This document shows positions 34,421 to 45,284 of a DNA stretch of 64,000 nucleotides, one piece after another (the stretch's first letter is position 1; every line of letters begins with the position of its first letter). This DNA is from Carnegiea gigantea (taxonomy: Eukaryota > Streptophyta > Magnoliopsida > Caryophyllales > Cactaceae), in assembly GCA_029747015.1 (NCBI GenBank), contig JAKOGI010000026.1, positions 605,817 through 669,816 of the forward strand. The letters are read 5' to 3'. Both the position numbers and the translations under genes were made by a program. The notes beneath the pieces were generated by a model. It searched no databases. It worked only from the letters and a program-made list of their open reading frames with translations, and had not been told where the DNA came from.

Positions 34421-35414
34421 TGGATGAATATTGTTATGTGACAAATACGTTTCTCTTGTAATGAGCATTTATGTAATGAAGATTGATGTTTATTTTTCTA
34501 AATATTCATGATTTATTGTTATATGTTAGGCATATCCAAATGTCACAGACTTCTGATTGATCTAGTTACACAGACAATTGTCTTGACACTTGAGTAGCGG
34601 GAATGATGAGACTGAATTATATTGGTACTAGGTATGTAATAATGATTACTCATACTAGAAGTGCATGAATAAAATGATTGTAGTTGCCTTAGTAAGTCTA
34701 AGATGAGATTTAAGGGAGTTGCATATGAAATATAATTTCATATTGAAGCCTTAAAAATTGAATCTTGTGTATCAAGATTAACATTTTGTTGATCTATTAG
34801 CTCAGGTTATATTTTGGGTGAAAATCTCGACTGATTATTCACATGACATAAAGTGACGAGCCCAACTAAGTGGAAGGTATATCATGACACACATTTCATA
34901 CTGCGTGTGCCTAAGTAACGGCCCATACATTGAGTGACAATTGAATTCCCTATTTCTTATCACTTTGTGACCCTATGAGCAATGGCCTTTCGACTTAAAA
35001 CTATGATATGAACTGGAAGCTTGACGATGCTACCTTAATGTGTTTCTTAAGGCCCACGACACATACGGTTCAATGAGAACATGTTACAAAAGCAATTAAA
35101 TTAAGATGAAATATCATGAGTGTTTAAGGAAAAATCTATCCATATTTTCACTATATTAGCCCAGGCGATTATATTGAGTATATAATTATATGATATATCA
35201 TATGACATAAAGAGATTAGAAATGCCACCGGTGATGTTTAGGCTGATCTGGGGTATTGCATTTCGTAAAAGTGTTATGTTAATTAGTTAGATAATGACTT
35301 AACATAACACTGTTGGTTACTTTCTGATTGCATGTCCTTTTCTTGATATGAAGCATGAAGAGTTGTAATTCATGGAGAGCATTTGATTTGTGGCTTACGT
35401 GGCCAAGCGGGAGC
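34421..35414 (+). other. 3' non-coding internal region of the old copia element
   Basis: There is no reading frame between RNase H and the right LTR. It ends with a purine-rich CAAGCGGGAGC (35404-35414) directly before the LTR, the expected polypurine tract. Confidence 0.6.
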
Positions 35415-35725
35415 TGTTCGCCGACCATAATATAATTAGGGTGGATAGCCATTTAAGCTGCTAATTGTTGGAACCGCAATCATCCTAAACCTATATAAGG
35501 AAGTTTAGGGGGTCAATTCAATACACAACAATCAAACTGAGCCCTAAACCAGGACTTCCTACCTCTCCTTCTCTCTCACTGCCTCCCAACCATCTTGAGG
35601 GATTCCGACTTAGGACGTGACATTCGAGGTGACTCTCGTGGCCACTTCTAGCAGTATTTATATTACGTGGGCTAATTCTGAAAACCTGTTTTGCACTAAG
35701 GTCAGTCCTTTTTTTTCCCTCAACA
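35415..35725 (+). repeat. Right (3') LTR of the old copia element
   Basis: It begins TGTTCGCCGACC and ends CTCAACA. It is colinear with 28140-28454, with many substitutions and small indels, so the element is old. Confidence 0.85.
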
Positions 35726-36216
35726 AATAGCACCGACCCCTCTATTTGCAAGAAAAATAGATGTTTCTTTTCGAGTGTGTCCAGGAGATCTCCCATATGA
35801 GAATTTCACGTACGATGAGAGCGCATTAATGGGGGCTCTTAGTGAAAGGAGTAAAACAACTTTTACAATAATAAAAATGGAAACAAGGAAATCTTCAAAT
35901 GGGTATCAAGTGTATATACTATATATATATTACTGTAATTGGTTAATCACCTCTAATTAAAGGAGCACCATACTTGTGGAAAATCTTCTAATCACCATGC
36001 ATGATTGCATATGCATAATGATGTGTCAATAACAATAACGGAGCTCCTATCCAAAGATAAAATAAAATGTAGGAGCTTATTCTACATAGATCCAGGCTGG
36101 CAATAATAAATTTGGTCCATATATTTATTCAAAACTAATTCACACCAAAAGAGATGATCATCAAATGTGATACAAAATCACAATAAACAACCACTCAGAG
36201 TTAATCATAATGTGAT
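35726..36216. other. Intergenic spacer, nothing recognised
   Basis: AT-rich DNA between the two copia elements, with a TATATATAT stretch near 35917-35930. No supported gene. Confidence 0.5.
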
Positions 36217-36221
36217 TGTTA

Positions 36222-36443
36222 TGTTACCAGACAGAATCGGATAGGAGGAAGAAAGAAGAATTTGCGGAAGACATTCACTCTTCTTCTCATTGATGTAAAA
36301 GTGCAGCTGTACATATACACTGCTTCATACCAGAATTTTAACAACCAGGAGAGAGAGAGAGAGGAGTTATTTGGTGGGAAAGTTTGTTAAGAAAATAGAA
36401 ACAAACTTCTAACAACCTAATGAAAGTTGTAAGTCCCTCAACA
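36222..36443 (-). repeat. 3' LTR of the young copia element
   Basis: 222 bp from TGTTACCAGACAG to CCCTCAACA on the plus strand. It is identical to 41055-41276 except for TTTTAACAACC versus TTGTAACAACC near 36338. It contains a (GA)n tract near 36349-36362. Confidence 0.97.
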
Positions 36444-36456
36444 CCCCCCCCTCAAG
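36444..36456 (-). other. Polypurine tract of the young copia element
   Basis: On the minus strand TTGAGGGGGGG directly precedes the 3' LTR, just after the pol stop codon (36454-36452). It is the expected primer for plus-strand DNA synthesis. Confidence 0.8.
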
Positions 36457-38833
36457 CTGGGGATGGAGATGTAGAGCAGTCAACCATACCCAGCTTGGAC
36501 AAGAGCTCCTTGTGCTGAGGAGAAGGAAGAACTTTTGTGAGTATATCAGCAAGCTGAAGATGAGTAGGAACATAAGCCAGCTGCAAGATGCCGTCAAGAA
36601 CCTTGTCTCTTGTAAAATGGCAATCAACCTCAATGTGCTTCGTTCTCTCGTGAAAAATAGGATTTTTTGCAATTTGGAGAGCCGACTGATTGTCACAATG
36701 GAGAGTGACAGGCTGTGCATGAGGGACGCCCAGTTCAGAAAGAAGGCGGACGAGCCAGGTAACTTCAGCAGCAGCGTGGGACATGGCCCGATATTCTGCT
36801 TCAGCAGAGCTCTTAGAAACAGTAGGCTGTTTCTTAGACTTCCAGCTGATGGGAGAATTGCCTAACAAGACCATGTAGCCGGTGACTAATCTGCGGGAAA
36901 AGGAGCAGGAGGCCCAATCACTGTCAGAGAAAGCCTTGAGAGTTAAAGGACCATTAGCGTTGAGAAGAATGCCCTGTCCAGAGGTGCCCTTCAAGTAACG
37001 GAGGGTATGTTCAAGGGCGAGGAGATGAGAGGTCCTAGGAGAGTGCATAAACTGGCTGAGGGTTTGAACTGCATAAGAAAGGTCTGGTCTGGTATTGGTT
37101 AAGAAGTTCAGTTTCCCAATAAGGGTTCGATAGTAAGAGGGGTCGTGAAGAAGATCCCTATCATCAGGGGCTAGTTTACAGTGTATCGGTAAAGGGGTGG
37201 CCACATTTTTTGAGGTGGAGAAACCAGTATCAAGCAGAAGGTCTTGAGTGAACTTGCGTTGTGATAAAGATATTCCCTCAGGAAGATGAGAAACTTCAAA
37301 ACCCAGGAAGTAGTGAAGTTGTCCTAAATCTTTGATGCCAAATGAGGAATGAAGGTGATGCTTGAGAAGATTGACTTCATCAAAGTTTGAACCAGTGACC
37401 AGGATGTCGTCCACATATACAGCAACAATGGTGAGATTAGTGCCATTGGTTTTCAAAAAAAGGGAATAATCGTTCTTAGATTGGATATATCCCAGGTGTT
37501 GAAGGAAGTCTGTAAGCTTGGAAAACCACTGGCGAGAGGCCTGTTTGAGTCCATAGAGAGACTTAGCCAACTTGCAGACTTTATTGTGAGGGTTAGGAAG
37601 GCCTTCTGGCATCTTCATGTATACTTCTTCATGCAGGTCTCCATGCAAAAAGGCATTATTTACGTCCAATTGGAACATATTCCACTGTTTGTGGGCAGCC
37701 AAGGCAAGGATAAGCCTGATGGTTGTCATTTTTACAACAGGTGAAAATGTGTCTGTGAAATCAATGCCCTCTCTCTGTGTGTTGCCCTTAATAACCAACC
37801 TTGCTTTGTATCTCTCAATAGAGCCATCAGCTTTGAGCTTAACTTTGTACACCCATTTACAACCAATGGCCTTTTTTCCAGGGGGAAGATCAACTTCAGT
37901 CCAAGTATTGTTGGCATGTAAAGCTTGTAATTCAGACATCATAGCTCTAACCCAAAGTGGATCGAGTGATGCTTGGTGATAGGAAGTAGGTTCAGAAAGA
38001 GAAAGAAGAGCTGTGGAACGAGCAAGGGAAGTAGAAGGTAGATGTTGGAATTGAACAAGATGACAAAAATGAGATAGATGAGAAGCCGAGAAAGGGTCAG
38101 AATTGTTACTGGAGACAGCAGTGGAGCAGATGTAATCCTGTAAATGAGGGGGTTTCCTGTGTGGACGAGCAGTTCTTCTCAAGGGAGGAAAATGTTCAAG
38201 AGAGGAAAGGGCAGGAGGTGGTGATGGATGTGATGAGGAGGGAGCACTGTGATGAGTGGAAGAAGAAGGAGAAGATGTTGGATGAGAGGATAAGGTAGAT
38301 GAAGGAGAAGAGGAGGAAGAAGATGAGTCAGAAGGGGAATTGAAATGATCATCATGAAGAAAGATGGGGCAGGGTAAAGGGGAGTTGGAAGAAGGTTCAG
38401 AGAGGTGATGAAAGGAAAAATAGGATTCATAAAATTGAATGTCCCTGCTAGAAAGGATTTTTTTTGTGGTGAGATCATAGACCTTGTAGGCCTTTTTCCC
38501 ATAGGGATAGCCTAGGAAAACACAAGGGTTCCCTCTGGGGGAAAATTTGTCTCGATTATGTTTGGGAGTGGAAACAAAGCACAAGGAACCAAAAGTCTTG
38601 AGATGAGTATAAGAAGGGGATTGGCTATATAGGAGTTCATAAGGGGTTTTATGCTGTAGAACAGAGGATGGCAATCTGTTGATGATGTATGTGGCTGTGA
38701 GAAGGCAATCACCCCAGAATCTAATAGGAATTTTAGACTGAAAAAACAAGGCCCTAGCAGTTTCTAAGAGGTGTTTGTGTTTCCTCTCGACAACTCCATT
38801 CTGTTGTGGGGTACCTGTGCAGGAAGTTTGATG
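36452..38833 (-). pseudogene. Copia pol, downstream part: integrase end, reverse transcriptase, RNase H
   Basis: Open for 765 codons from 38749 down to the stop at 36454-36452. It has no ATG of its own: the first codon of the long frame is TTG inside ...ARALFFQS, and the same frame reads upstream to the duplication as GVVERKHKHLL. Domains (numbered from that TTG): integrase C-terminal part with RFWGDCLLTATYIINRLPSS (~10-30); a serine-rich linker (130-190); reverse transcriptase (~284-525) with FQLDVNNAFLHGDL and the catalytic YVDD (445-448); RNase H (~610-750) with FSDSDWASC, SSAEAEYRA, LHCDNQSAL and DILTK. All key residues appear intact. The reading frame is cut off from the gag start by the duplication at 38834-38861, so it is called a pseudogene although this part is undamaged. 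Confidence 0.93.
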
Positions 38834-40887
38834 GAGAATGCCATGCGGAGAATGCCATGCGAAGCATAGAAAGCAGTGGCAGCTTGATCACAAAATTCTA
38901 AGCCATTGTCAGATCTGATGATTTTTATTTTTGTTTGGAATTGTGTTTGGACAAAGGAAATAAAGGTTTTGAGAATGGGAAAGGCATTAGATTTGTGTGA
39001 GAGGAAATGTGTCCATGTTGCTCGTGAATAGTCATCCACAATGGTGATAAAATATTTATAGCCATCATAAGTAGGAGTAGCATAAGGGCCCCAAATATCA
39101 ATGTGTATCATTTCAAATATATATGAAGTACAAGAAGTACTAGAAGGAAAAGATGACCTATGCTGTCTAGCTTGGTGACAAACTTGACAAATTGATTGTA
39201 GCTTTGAAACATAAGAAGAAAGAATATCAATGTGTTTCATGTTATCAAAAGGCATATGGCCAAGTCTACAATGCCATAATTCCAAGGGAGAAAATTGACA
39301 AGAAAAAGAAAGAATAGGTTGAGTTTCTTGTGAACTGCTTGGCTGGGATGACTGAGAAGAACTACTGACCATGCTGGAAAAATAGGATTCGTGGTCCACA
39401 AAGTACAAGCCTCCAGTTTCTTTACCAATTTCCAAACGCTTGCTCATTGAAGGGTCCTGGATATAACAAGCAGTGGGAGTAAACACAACATGGGCAGTTA
39501 GTTGTTTGGCTAATTTGCTAGCAGATAACAGATTGTAGTGGAAAGCTGGTACATGTAAAACATTGTACAGGGTCGAAGAAGGAGTGAGCTTAATGGTACC
39601 AATGTGATGGACTTTGGCTTGCTGGCCATTGGGCATGGTGATGAAGGAGTTTTGATCAACAGGAGTATAAGAAGAGAAGCAGAGTAGGTTAGGAGTAATA
39701 TGGTCAGTGGCACCACTGTCAATAATCCACTTTATATTGGGCTTTGAAGCTGAAAAACAAAATATCTTACCTGCCAACATAGCTGTACTGGTTGTCTCCC
39801 TAGCTGTAAGGGTTGAAGTTTCCAAGTCATGCTTGTTCAAGAGAGCAATCAGCTTGGTGTACTGATCTGTAGTTAATGATGGTGGGCCCTGTTCTTGTTC
39901 AAAGCTGTCATCATGCTGAGCAGTAGCAACAATTCTTTTGCCTCTGTCAACTGGCATGTTACCCTTTTGCCTTTGCAACTTGAAGCATTTGTCAATGGTA
40001 TGTCCATTTCTTTTGCAATAATTGCAGAACAAGGTGCTTCTTCTGGTGGGATATGATGTGCTGTGTTGTGAGGTTTGTTGTGGATTGGGCTGTTGAGAAT
40101 ACTGAGACTGTTGATGGTAGCTTGGTGGCTGTGAATATTGTTTTGAGGGTGGGGGATTGTTTCTATTCTGAGAAAAGAGAGCAGAAGAGTCTCCAAGTAG
40201 AGGAGAACTAATCTGCAGTTCCCTTTGTCTTTCTTCTTGCAGAACCATGCTAAGAGCTTGGCCAATCTTTGGCATTGGATGAGTCATTAAAATATTACCC
40301 CTCACAACAACATAGTTGTCATTAAGACCCATGAGAAACTGTATTAACTGCTGATCTTCAAGTAGCTTTGTCATGGCTTTTCCAATGGGACATTCATCAT
40401 TAGAACAAGTGGGAATGCTAACCATAATAGCATATTCATCCCAAAGAATTTTGCACTTGGTGAAATAATCTGAGACAGACATGCTACCTTGTGAAAGGTT
40501 ATTGATCTCTCTTTGTATCTGGAAGATTTTTGTACCTTGGCTTTGACCATACCTCTGTTCGAGCTCTTCCCAGATTTGTTTAGCAGTGGAACAGAAAAGA
40601 ACACTAGTAGCAATGTCATTCTTGATAGAATGCAGCAACCAAGAGATGACCATAGCATTGCATCGCTCCCATTGAGATAGCAGAGGACCTGTTGCAGGCT
40701 TGCTACATGAGCCAGTCACAAAACCTATTTTGTTTTTGGATACCAGAGAGACCTCACAGGATCTCTTCCATTGGCCATAGTTGGAACCTGTGAGAGGTTC
40801 TGAAGAGAGGATAGAATAGGGATGATCTGAGGGATGAAGGAACAACTCGTGTGAAGGATCAGAAATTGCTGTGTTGGAGTCTGCCAT
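38764..40887 (-). CDS. Copia gag-protease-integrase (frameshifted before its end)
   Basis: 707 codons from the ATG at 40887-40885. Gag/capsid (UBN2-like) covers about 15-230. A glutamine/serine-rich linker follows, then a zinc knuckle CNYCKRNGHTIDKC (288-301). The aspartic protease has WIIDSGATDHIT, with the active Asp at ~390. GAG-pre-integrase has LWHCRLGHMPFDN (~537), with CQVC as part of the HHCC zinc site. The integrase core has two of its catalytic acids, in IHIDIWGP (~597) and IIRSDNG (~660). A 14-bp tandem duplication then shifts the frame, replacing the expected end with a short false tail and a stop at 38764. The catalytic Glu lies in the other frame, so the integrase DDE triad is split. 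The gag and protease parts are intact and could be made. Confidence 0.93.
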   Translation of the reverse strand: MADSNTAISDPSHELFLHPSDHPYSILSSEPLTGSNYGQWKRSCEVSLVSKNKIGFVTGSCSKPATGPLLSQWERCNAMVISWLLHSIKNDIATSVLFCSTAKQIWEELEQRYGQSQGTKIFQIQREINNLSQGSMSVSDYFTKCKILWDEYAIMVSIPTCSNDECPIGKAMTKLLEDQQLIQFLMGLNDNYVVVRGNILMTHPMPKIGQALSMVLQEERQRELQISSPLLGDSSALFSQNRNNPPPSKQYSQPPSYHQQSQYSQQPNPQQTSQHSTSYPTRRSTLFCNYCKRNGHTIDKCFKLQRQKGNMPVDRGKRIVATAQHDDSFEQEQGPPSLTTDQYTKLIALLNKHDLETSTLTARETTSTAMLAGKIFCFSASKPNIKWIIDSGATDHITPNLLCFSSYTPVDQNSFITMPNGQQAKVHHIGTIKLTPSSTLYNVLHVPAFHYNLLSASKLAKQLTAHVVFTPTACYIQDPSMSKRLEIGKETGGLYFVDHESYFSSMVSSSSQSSQPSSSQETQPILSFSCQFSPLELWHCRLGHMPFDNMKHIDILSSYVSKLQSICQVCHQARQHRSSFPSSTSCTSYIFEMIHIDIWGPYATPTYDGYKYFITIVDDYSRATWTHFLSHKSNAFPILKTFISFVQTQFQTKIKIIRSDNGLEFCDQAATAFYASHGILRMAFSIKLPAQVPHNRMELSRGNTNTS
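38834..38861 (-). repeat. 14-bp tandem duplication breaking the copia polyprotein
   Basis: GAGAATGCCATGCG occurs twice in a row on the plus strand (38834-38847 and 38848-38861). Counting one copy only, the two long reading frames join in phase within the integrase. Confidence 0.95.
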
Positions 40888-41041
40888 AGATGAATCAGAA
40901 AAAGCTTAATGAAGGAGAACGAGAAGGAAAGATAGATTGATTTCAGAACACATATTCAGTCAAAAAGAAAGAGAGAGATGACTTTGTGGAAACTGAGGTC
41001 TGGAAGAATGAATTTCAAAGATTCAAGGGCTCATTAATGGT

Positions 41042-41054
41042 GGCTCTGATACCA
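41042..41054 (-). other. Primer-binding site of the young copia element
   Basis: On the minus strand TGGTATCAGAGCC follows the 5' LTR immediately. It is a perfect match to the plant initiator tRNA-Met primer type and fixes the element's orientation. Confidence 0.95.
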
Positions 41055-41276
41055 TGTTACCAGACAGAATCGGATAGGAGGAAGAAAGAAGAATTTGCGG
41101 AAGACATTCACTCTTCTTCTCATTGATGTAAAAGTGCAGCTGTACATATACACTGCTTCATACCAGAATTGTAACAACCAGGAGAGAGAGAGAGAGGAGT
41201 TATTTGGTGGGAAAGTTTGTTAAGAAAATAGAAACAAACTTCTAACAACCTAATGAAAGTTGTAAGTCCCTCAACA
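41055..41276 (-). repeat. 5' LTR of the young copia element
   Basis: 222 bp, with one difference from 36222-36443. It carries the promoter for minus-strand transcription; TGTACATATACAC near 41142 could be part of it, but no strong TATA box is seen. Confidence 0.97.
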
Positions 41277-42360
41277 TGTTAAGTCAGTTCACGATGTATG
41301 ATATTTCATCTACCATTATTGACGCGTAGCCAAGGCAAAATTCAACTGCTATCAATATATGGTCCAAGAACAAAGAACAAAAAAGTTGATATAATTATAT
41401 AATTTTTAACTCTAAATTTTAGTGTCACTTTTGGGCATGTTCTTTTAAACTTACGAGAATTATTTATTAGTATTTATTGCTTAAACATACTGAAACTTAC
41501 TGAAACTAATTGAAATATTAATTTGATGAGTTATTAAAATTGTACTCTTAAAACAAGCCAGTTTGATAAATATTAATTAGTAGTTAAGTGTTACTTTTCT
41601 TACATATTGTTATTGAAAATATAAATTTCAAAGTGTATATTTTTTTTAAAGAGCCATAAATGACAATATACAATACAATTATAATATAATAAATAAGAAA
41701 AAAATCGAACCTGAAATTTAAGTATATATCCAACATCGATCACAGTCTTAGCCATGAAACAAAGGTCTACACTTTTACCATTTGATGCATGAGTGCCTGC
41801 AACATTGATTATCCTTACTATTCCCAAACTTGCAACAATAATCTCGAATATGCTTGCATTTTTTATTCTTAAATGATTCTTTGAAAGACCATTGCTTTAC
41901 ATTATTTTTTTGACAATTAGACTGTACCTACGACCATATATATAACGTTTATAAATTCATATACTAACAACTAAATTTAAGGACTTTGCCGCTCGTTTGC
42001 ATATTAAAAAAAAGACTAAATAATTTTTTTAAGAGTTTTAAAAATAAATAAATTAGAGCTAACAACTAGCTTTAATTTTGACGGCAGCTTTTCTGTTAAT
42101 TTTTTTTTTCAAAAACAATTCTTATTAGACACTATTTTTTAGAAATATTTACTTTAATAGTTAACACAAACAGTTAATTACATCAAGTAATAGCTAAATA
42201 GTGGATACCATTAACTTAAAGCCAATTCTCAAATAGGACTATTAGGTTTTAAAGATTACACTTTTATCATTTTTTGAATAATTAATTTTACCTAATAATT
42301 TTGTATAAACTATCAATAAACAACTACTTGCCTATTTTAAACAACTATTGCTTTCCCAGT
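41277..42360. other. AT-rich intergenic stretch, possible MITE remnant
   Basis: No gene. Around 41990-42240 there are GCTAACAACTAG and AGTTAACACAAACAGTTAA words near CAAATAGGAC. They resemble PIF/Tourist-type subterminal sequence and the Harbinger right end at 25840-25944. A small MITE is possible but its ends are not defined. Confidence 0.4.
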
Positions 42361-42365
42361 AGAGA

Positions 42366-43940
42366 AAGTCCAGTGCAAGCTGCAAGGTTGAAAAACCAAA
42401 TTCCTCTCGCCAGCGGCGGCGGGGTGTCTAATCCTCATCAACAACGTGATTAGGGCATTATGTCATCATATGCTATCTCTTGTTCAACTGCCGGAGCGAA
42501 CTCTTCAAAATATCAACTCCACCACCATGAACTTCCTCTGGTCAAAATCCCAAGCAGCAAAGCTGACCCATTGGGTGCAACGGGATATTTGCCAGCAACC
42601 AAAGGAGGCAGGTGGTTTAGGAATACTAGATGTGCAGAAAAAGAATGATGTGATGTGGTGTTGATGAAGCAAGCAAGCCTGGCATACTCATAACAAATCC
42701 CACCTTTTAATCTCACAAGTTTGTCGAGGTAGATATGGGATCCATTCCCCTATTGATGCAGCCTGCTATGAATGTGTAGAATGAAACTCATCTTGAAATA
42801 GGGTGAGTTTGCTCAAAGCCACGCATAAGTTCAAGGAAGGTCTTCATTGGCAAATTCGTAATGGATGAATAGTGTGAATATACCTGAAGACCAGTGGCGC
42901 ACCAATGGAAGGCTGTAATTACGACCATTAGTGGATGGGACTCAATGGAGCAACCAAACAGTCTCAGACCTTTTCAATGACGGGCAAACAAATTGAGATA
43001 TTGGTAAAGTCAGAAGTTTATTCTCATTTGATATGACTAATACTATCTTAGCACATATCATCTATGAAACCCGATCGGATATACTGGTCTATAAGTAAAA
43101 CAGGAAAATGCACTGTCAAGTATGGTTATTTCTGGCGTATTAATCATTACAGCTTGATTGGAGACATCAACTTTGCTAAGATGTGGAAGGTCATGTGGGC
43201 TTTGAAAATACTTGCCCACTAGAAAGTATTAATTTTCATAACGCCTTAATGTTAGGAGGTAATAGAAGGGTAAGATAAAGAGGACAAGACTATGCATGCC
43301 CACTATGCCACAACGAGTAAGAGTTAGTTCATCATCTATTCCGTTATTGATGGCTATCCAAATTCATCTGGTGGGGCTCTTCTTTAGGAATTATATTGTT
43401 GCTAACCCAAAGTTTTGTGGACACACTAGATCTGTGGCTAGATATTAGTGTTAAACGACAGAGAGCACAGGCATAAACAGCGAGTAATAAACTTTACAGT
43501 AGTCTTATGGATCATTTGAATATATCCAAATCAAGTCTTATTCTGAGCAATCGAAACTACACACTGCAAGCCAATGGAAAATTGGAAATACTCTAAGCTA
43601 ATTTACATACGCTACTAGACACATAGTGCCTACTCGATCGACACTCACGCGAGTCCTTCATCAAGAGAAGTGCGCATGATCACAAGCCTAGTATCGCTGT
43701 ATGGGGACAAATAAGACAACCTCTCAACATTATCATACAGATTTGAATCATGGTTGCCAAAAGGATGTTGGGGTACGTTGGGTTTGGCATTGTGGCCTCA
43801 TGCAACAATGTACCCTTGAAGACATGTCAAGAGATATTATTTTTGTTAGTCAGCTAGTCGCAGAAATTACAGCGCTCGAAAAAGACTCCTTGGATAGTAG
43901 TATTACAACAATAGACGACATTGAAAATCTAGCTTAACAG
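42366..43940 (+). mobile_element. LINE (L1-like) ORF2 remnant, C-terminal half
   Basis: Broken plus-strand frames follow the order seen after the reverse transcriptase of plant L1-like LINEs. LSPAAAGCLILINNVIRA (near 42405) is followed by LPERTLQNINSTTMNFLW and KEAGGLGILDVQKKNDVMW (to ~42660), WQIRNG, a decayed zf-RVT region near 43180-43370 (MWKVMWALKILAH), and an RNase H-like stretch (GVRWVWHCG...SQLVAEITALEKD, 43770-43900). Endonuclease and the RT core are missing. Old and dead. Confidence 0.75.
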
Positions 43941-45208
43941 CTCTATTTTGGTCCACTACATGCAAAAGGCAATTACACTGCTCCAATTGGCATTCACTAC
44001 TAGTTGACCAACGTTTCAGTTTTAAATATTCTTTTTTTTGTTGTATTATTAAGAAGGCTGATATTAGAGAAGTGCAGCGTTTAACTGCCCAAACAAGGAA
44101 AAAATAAAACCTTATAATGTACTTAACATTCTCGTATTAACGAACAAACCCCCAGAAAAATACACCAACTAGAAGTGAATTAACAATTAGTAATAACCAA
44201 TTACCAAACATCCTAAATACTGCCCCAACCTTTTCTTTTTTCACAGTTCACCTATCTTGGGAGGCAGAAATTAATTAGTTGGTTTAGCAAATTGGCAAAA
44301 ACTTTTCCCTGCCGACTCTCTTACAAGGTCTGAGTACTTTTTGACTCGTCCATATTTGTCTTTTATTAAAAACAACAAATCATTGGCACGAGAAAAATAT
44401 AATAATCCATGCCGTGGCAGTATTAAACTATATGGTACTACGAGTAGTTAGGGACGGGCTTTCATTAAATGTCTACAAGAAAGCGACCCCCTTCCTTCCT
44501 TTTCCTTTTGTTCATTCTACCGACAGCTTAGTTAGGGTTGGAAAAAAAAACAAATTGAAAAAAAAAAAAAAAAGAAGTGAAATGTGCCGCCAACAAACAT
44601 TGCTTTCTGAAGCCCATCAACATCACTGGTCTTATTTTGCACGTTCTTTATTTATTTGTGTTACTATTAATTTTTCTTTATTTTCCCTCTTTGTTCATTC
44701 TACGGATTGTTTTTGTTATCTTTGATGCCTCTAGGTGTGAAACAATTTTTTTCTTTTTTTAAAAAGGAAATACAGGCAAAGTTTCAACATAGTGTTTTAA
44801 TATAACTGTCAAAAAAAATTATATTTTCTTAGTGTAAAGATAAAGATGAATTTTTGAGCGAAGAGTTGCTTAAATTATTGTACTTATCTTTCTTACCGAC
44901 AAAAAAAGTTAGTCTCTTATTAAGCAAACTTGAAAAGAAAAATAGAATATCAATTCAACCTTTTTTTTTTTTAAAAAAAAGAAGGCATAAGAAGCCAATA
45001 TGGTTAATTGACAAAGGTCAACTTGAAAAACGAAAGAAAACAGAAGAGCAAGCGTCACGTTGATGTACAAATCATGTGAAATGGATTGGCTGATTCGGAT
45101 CTCCTGTTCTGTTTTATTACCGCCAGAATCAGAAAGCAGACAGCAGTAAAACACTCGTTGCTTCCTCCATTAAAAAGCTTAAAGCTGTACTCCCCCCATC
45201 AAGACCAC

Positions 45209-45210
<2 letters not shown>
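43941..45210. other. Intergenic region upstream of COBRA
   Basis: No gene recognised. It has A/T homopolymer runs (44558-44574, 44751-44765 and 44959-44980). The part nearest 45210 should hold the COBRA promoter, but I see no motif that identifies it with confidence. Confidence 0.5.

Positions 45211-45248
<38 letters not shown>
45211..45248 (+). promoter_or_regulatory. (CT)n tract in the COBRA 5' leader
   Basis: About 19 uninterrupted CT units end 37 bp before the COBRA ATG. Such pyrimidine tracts are common in plant 5' leaders and core promoters and can be bound by GAGA-binding BPC proteins. The regulatory role here is inference; the tract itself is plain. Confidence 0.6.
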
Positions 45249-45250
<2 letters not shown>

Positions 45251-45284
45251 CAGATCTTGAATTGAGTAGAGGAGGAGCACAAAG

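Larger units (their letters stand above)
28140..35725 (+). mobile_element. Old Ty1/copia retrotransposon with both LTRs, decayed and interrupted
   Basis: Direct LTRs at 28140-28454 and 35415-35725 flank a plus-strand series of decayed copia domains: gag with a zinc-knuckle remnant (CYNCEKEALFPRNC, about 31141), GAG-pre-integrase (ARLGHVGQDKISRL, about 31671), integrase, a fragment of reverse transcriptase (CIDDILLARNN, about 33443) and RNase H (WYSKKQDCITLST, about 34040). Every domain carries stops or frameshifts, and much of integrase and RT is missing. A ~600-bp insertion sits at 32776-33370 and a GC-rich one at about 28860-29760. The flanking pentamers (ATAAA and AATAG) do not match clearly. 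Inactive. Confidence 0.85.
36222..41276 (-). mobile_element. Young, nearly complete Ty1/copia retrotransposon
   Basis: Two 222-bp LTRs (36222-36443 and 41055-41276) differ at one base that I can find, and the exact 5-bp target duplication TGTTA lies at 36217-36221 and 41277-41281. Read on the minus strand: 5' LTR, initiator-Met primer site, gag-protease-integrase frame, integrase-RT-RNase H frame, polypurine tract, 3' LTR. Domain order (integrase before RT) defines Ty1/copia. The two frames would be one polyprotein but for a 14-bp tandem duplication at 38834-38861. The LTR identity implies a very recent insertion. It may still be transcribed and be mobilised in trans, but it cannot make its own full polyprotein. 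Confidence 0.97.

Noticed and set aside
37481..38502. ORFs of 87, 120 and 107 codons
   Set aside because: Shadows of the copia pol frame on the minus strand.
44414..45063. K-rich and F-rich ORFs upstream of COBRA
   Set aside because: They are carried by A/T homopolymer runs in intergenic DNA.
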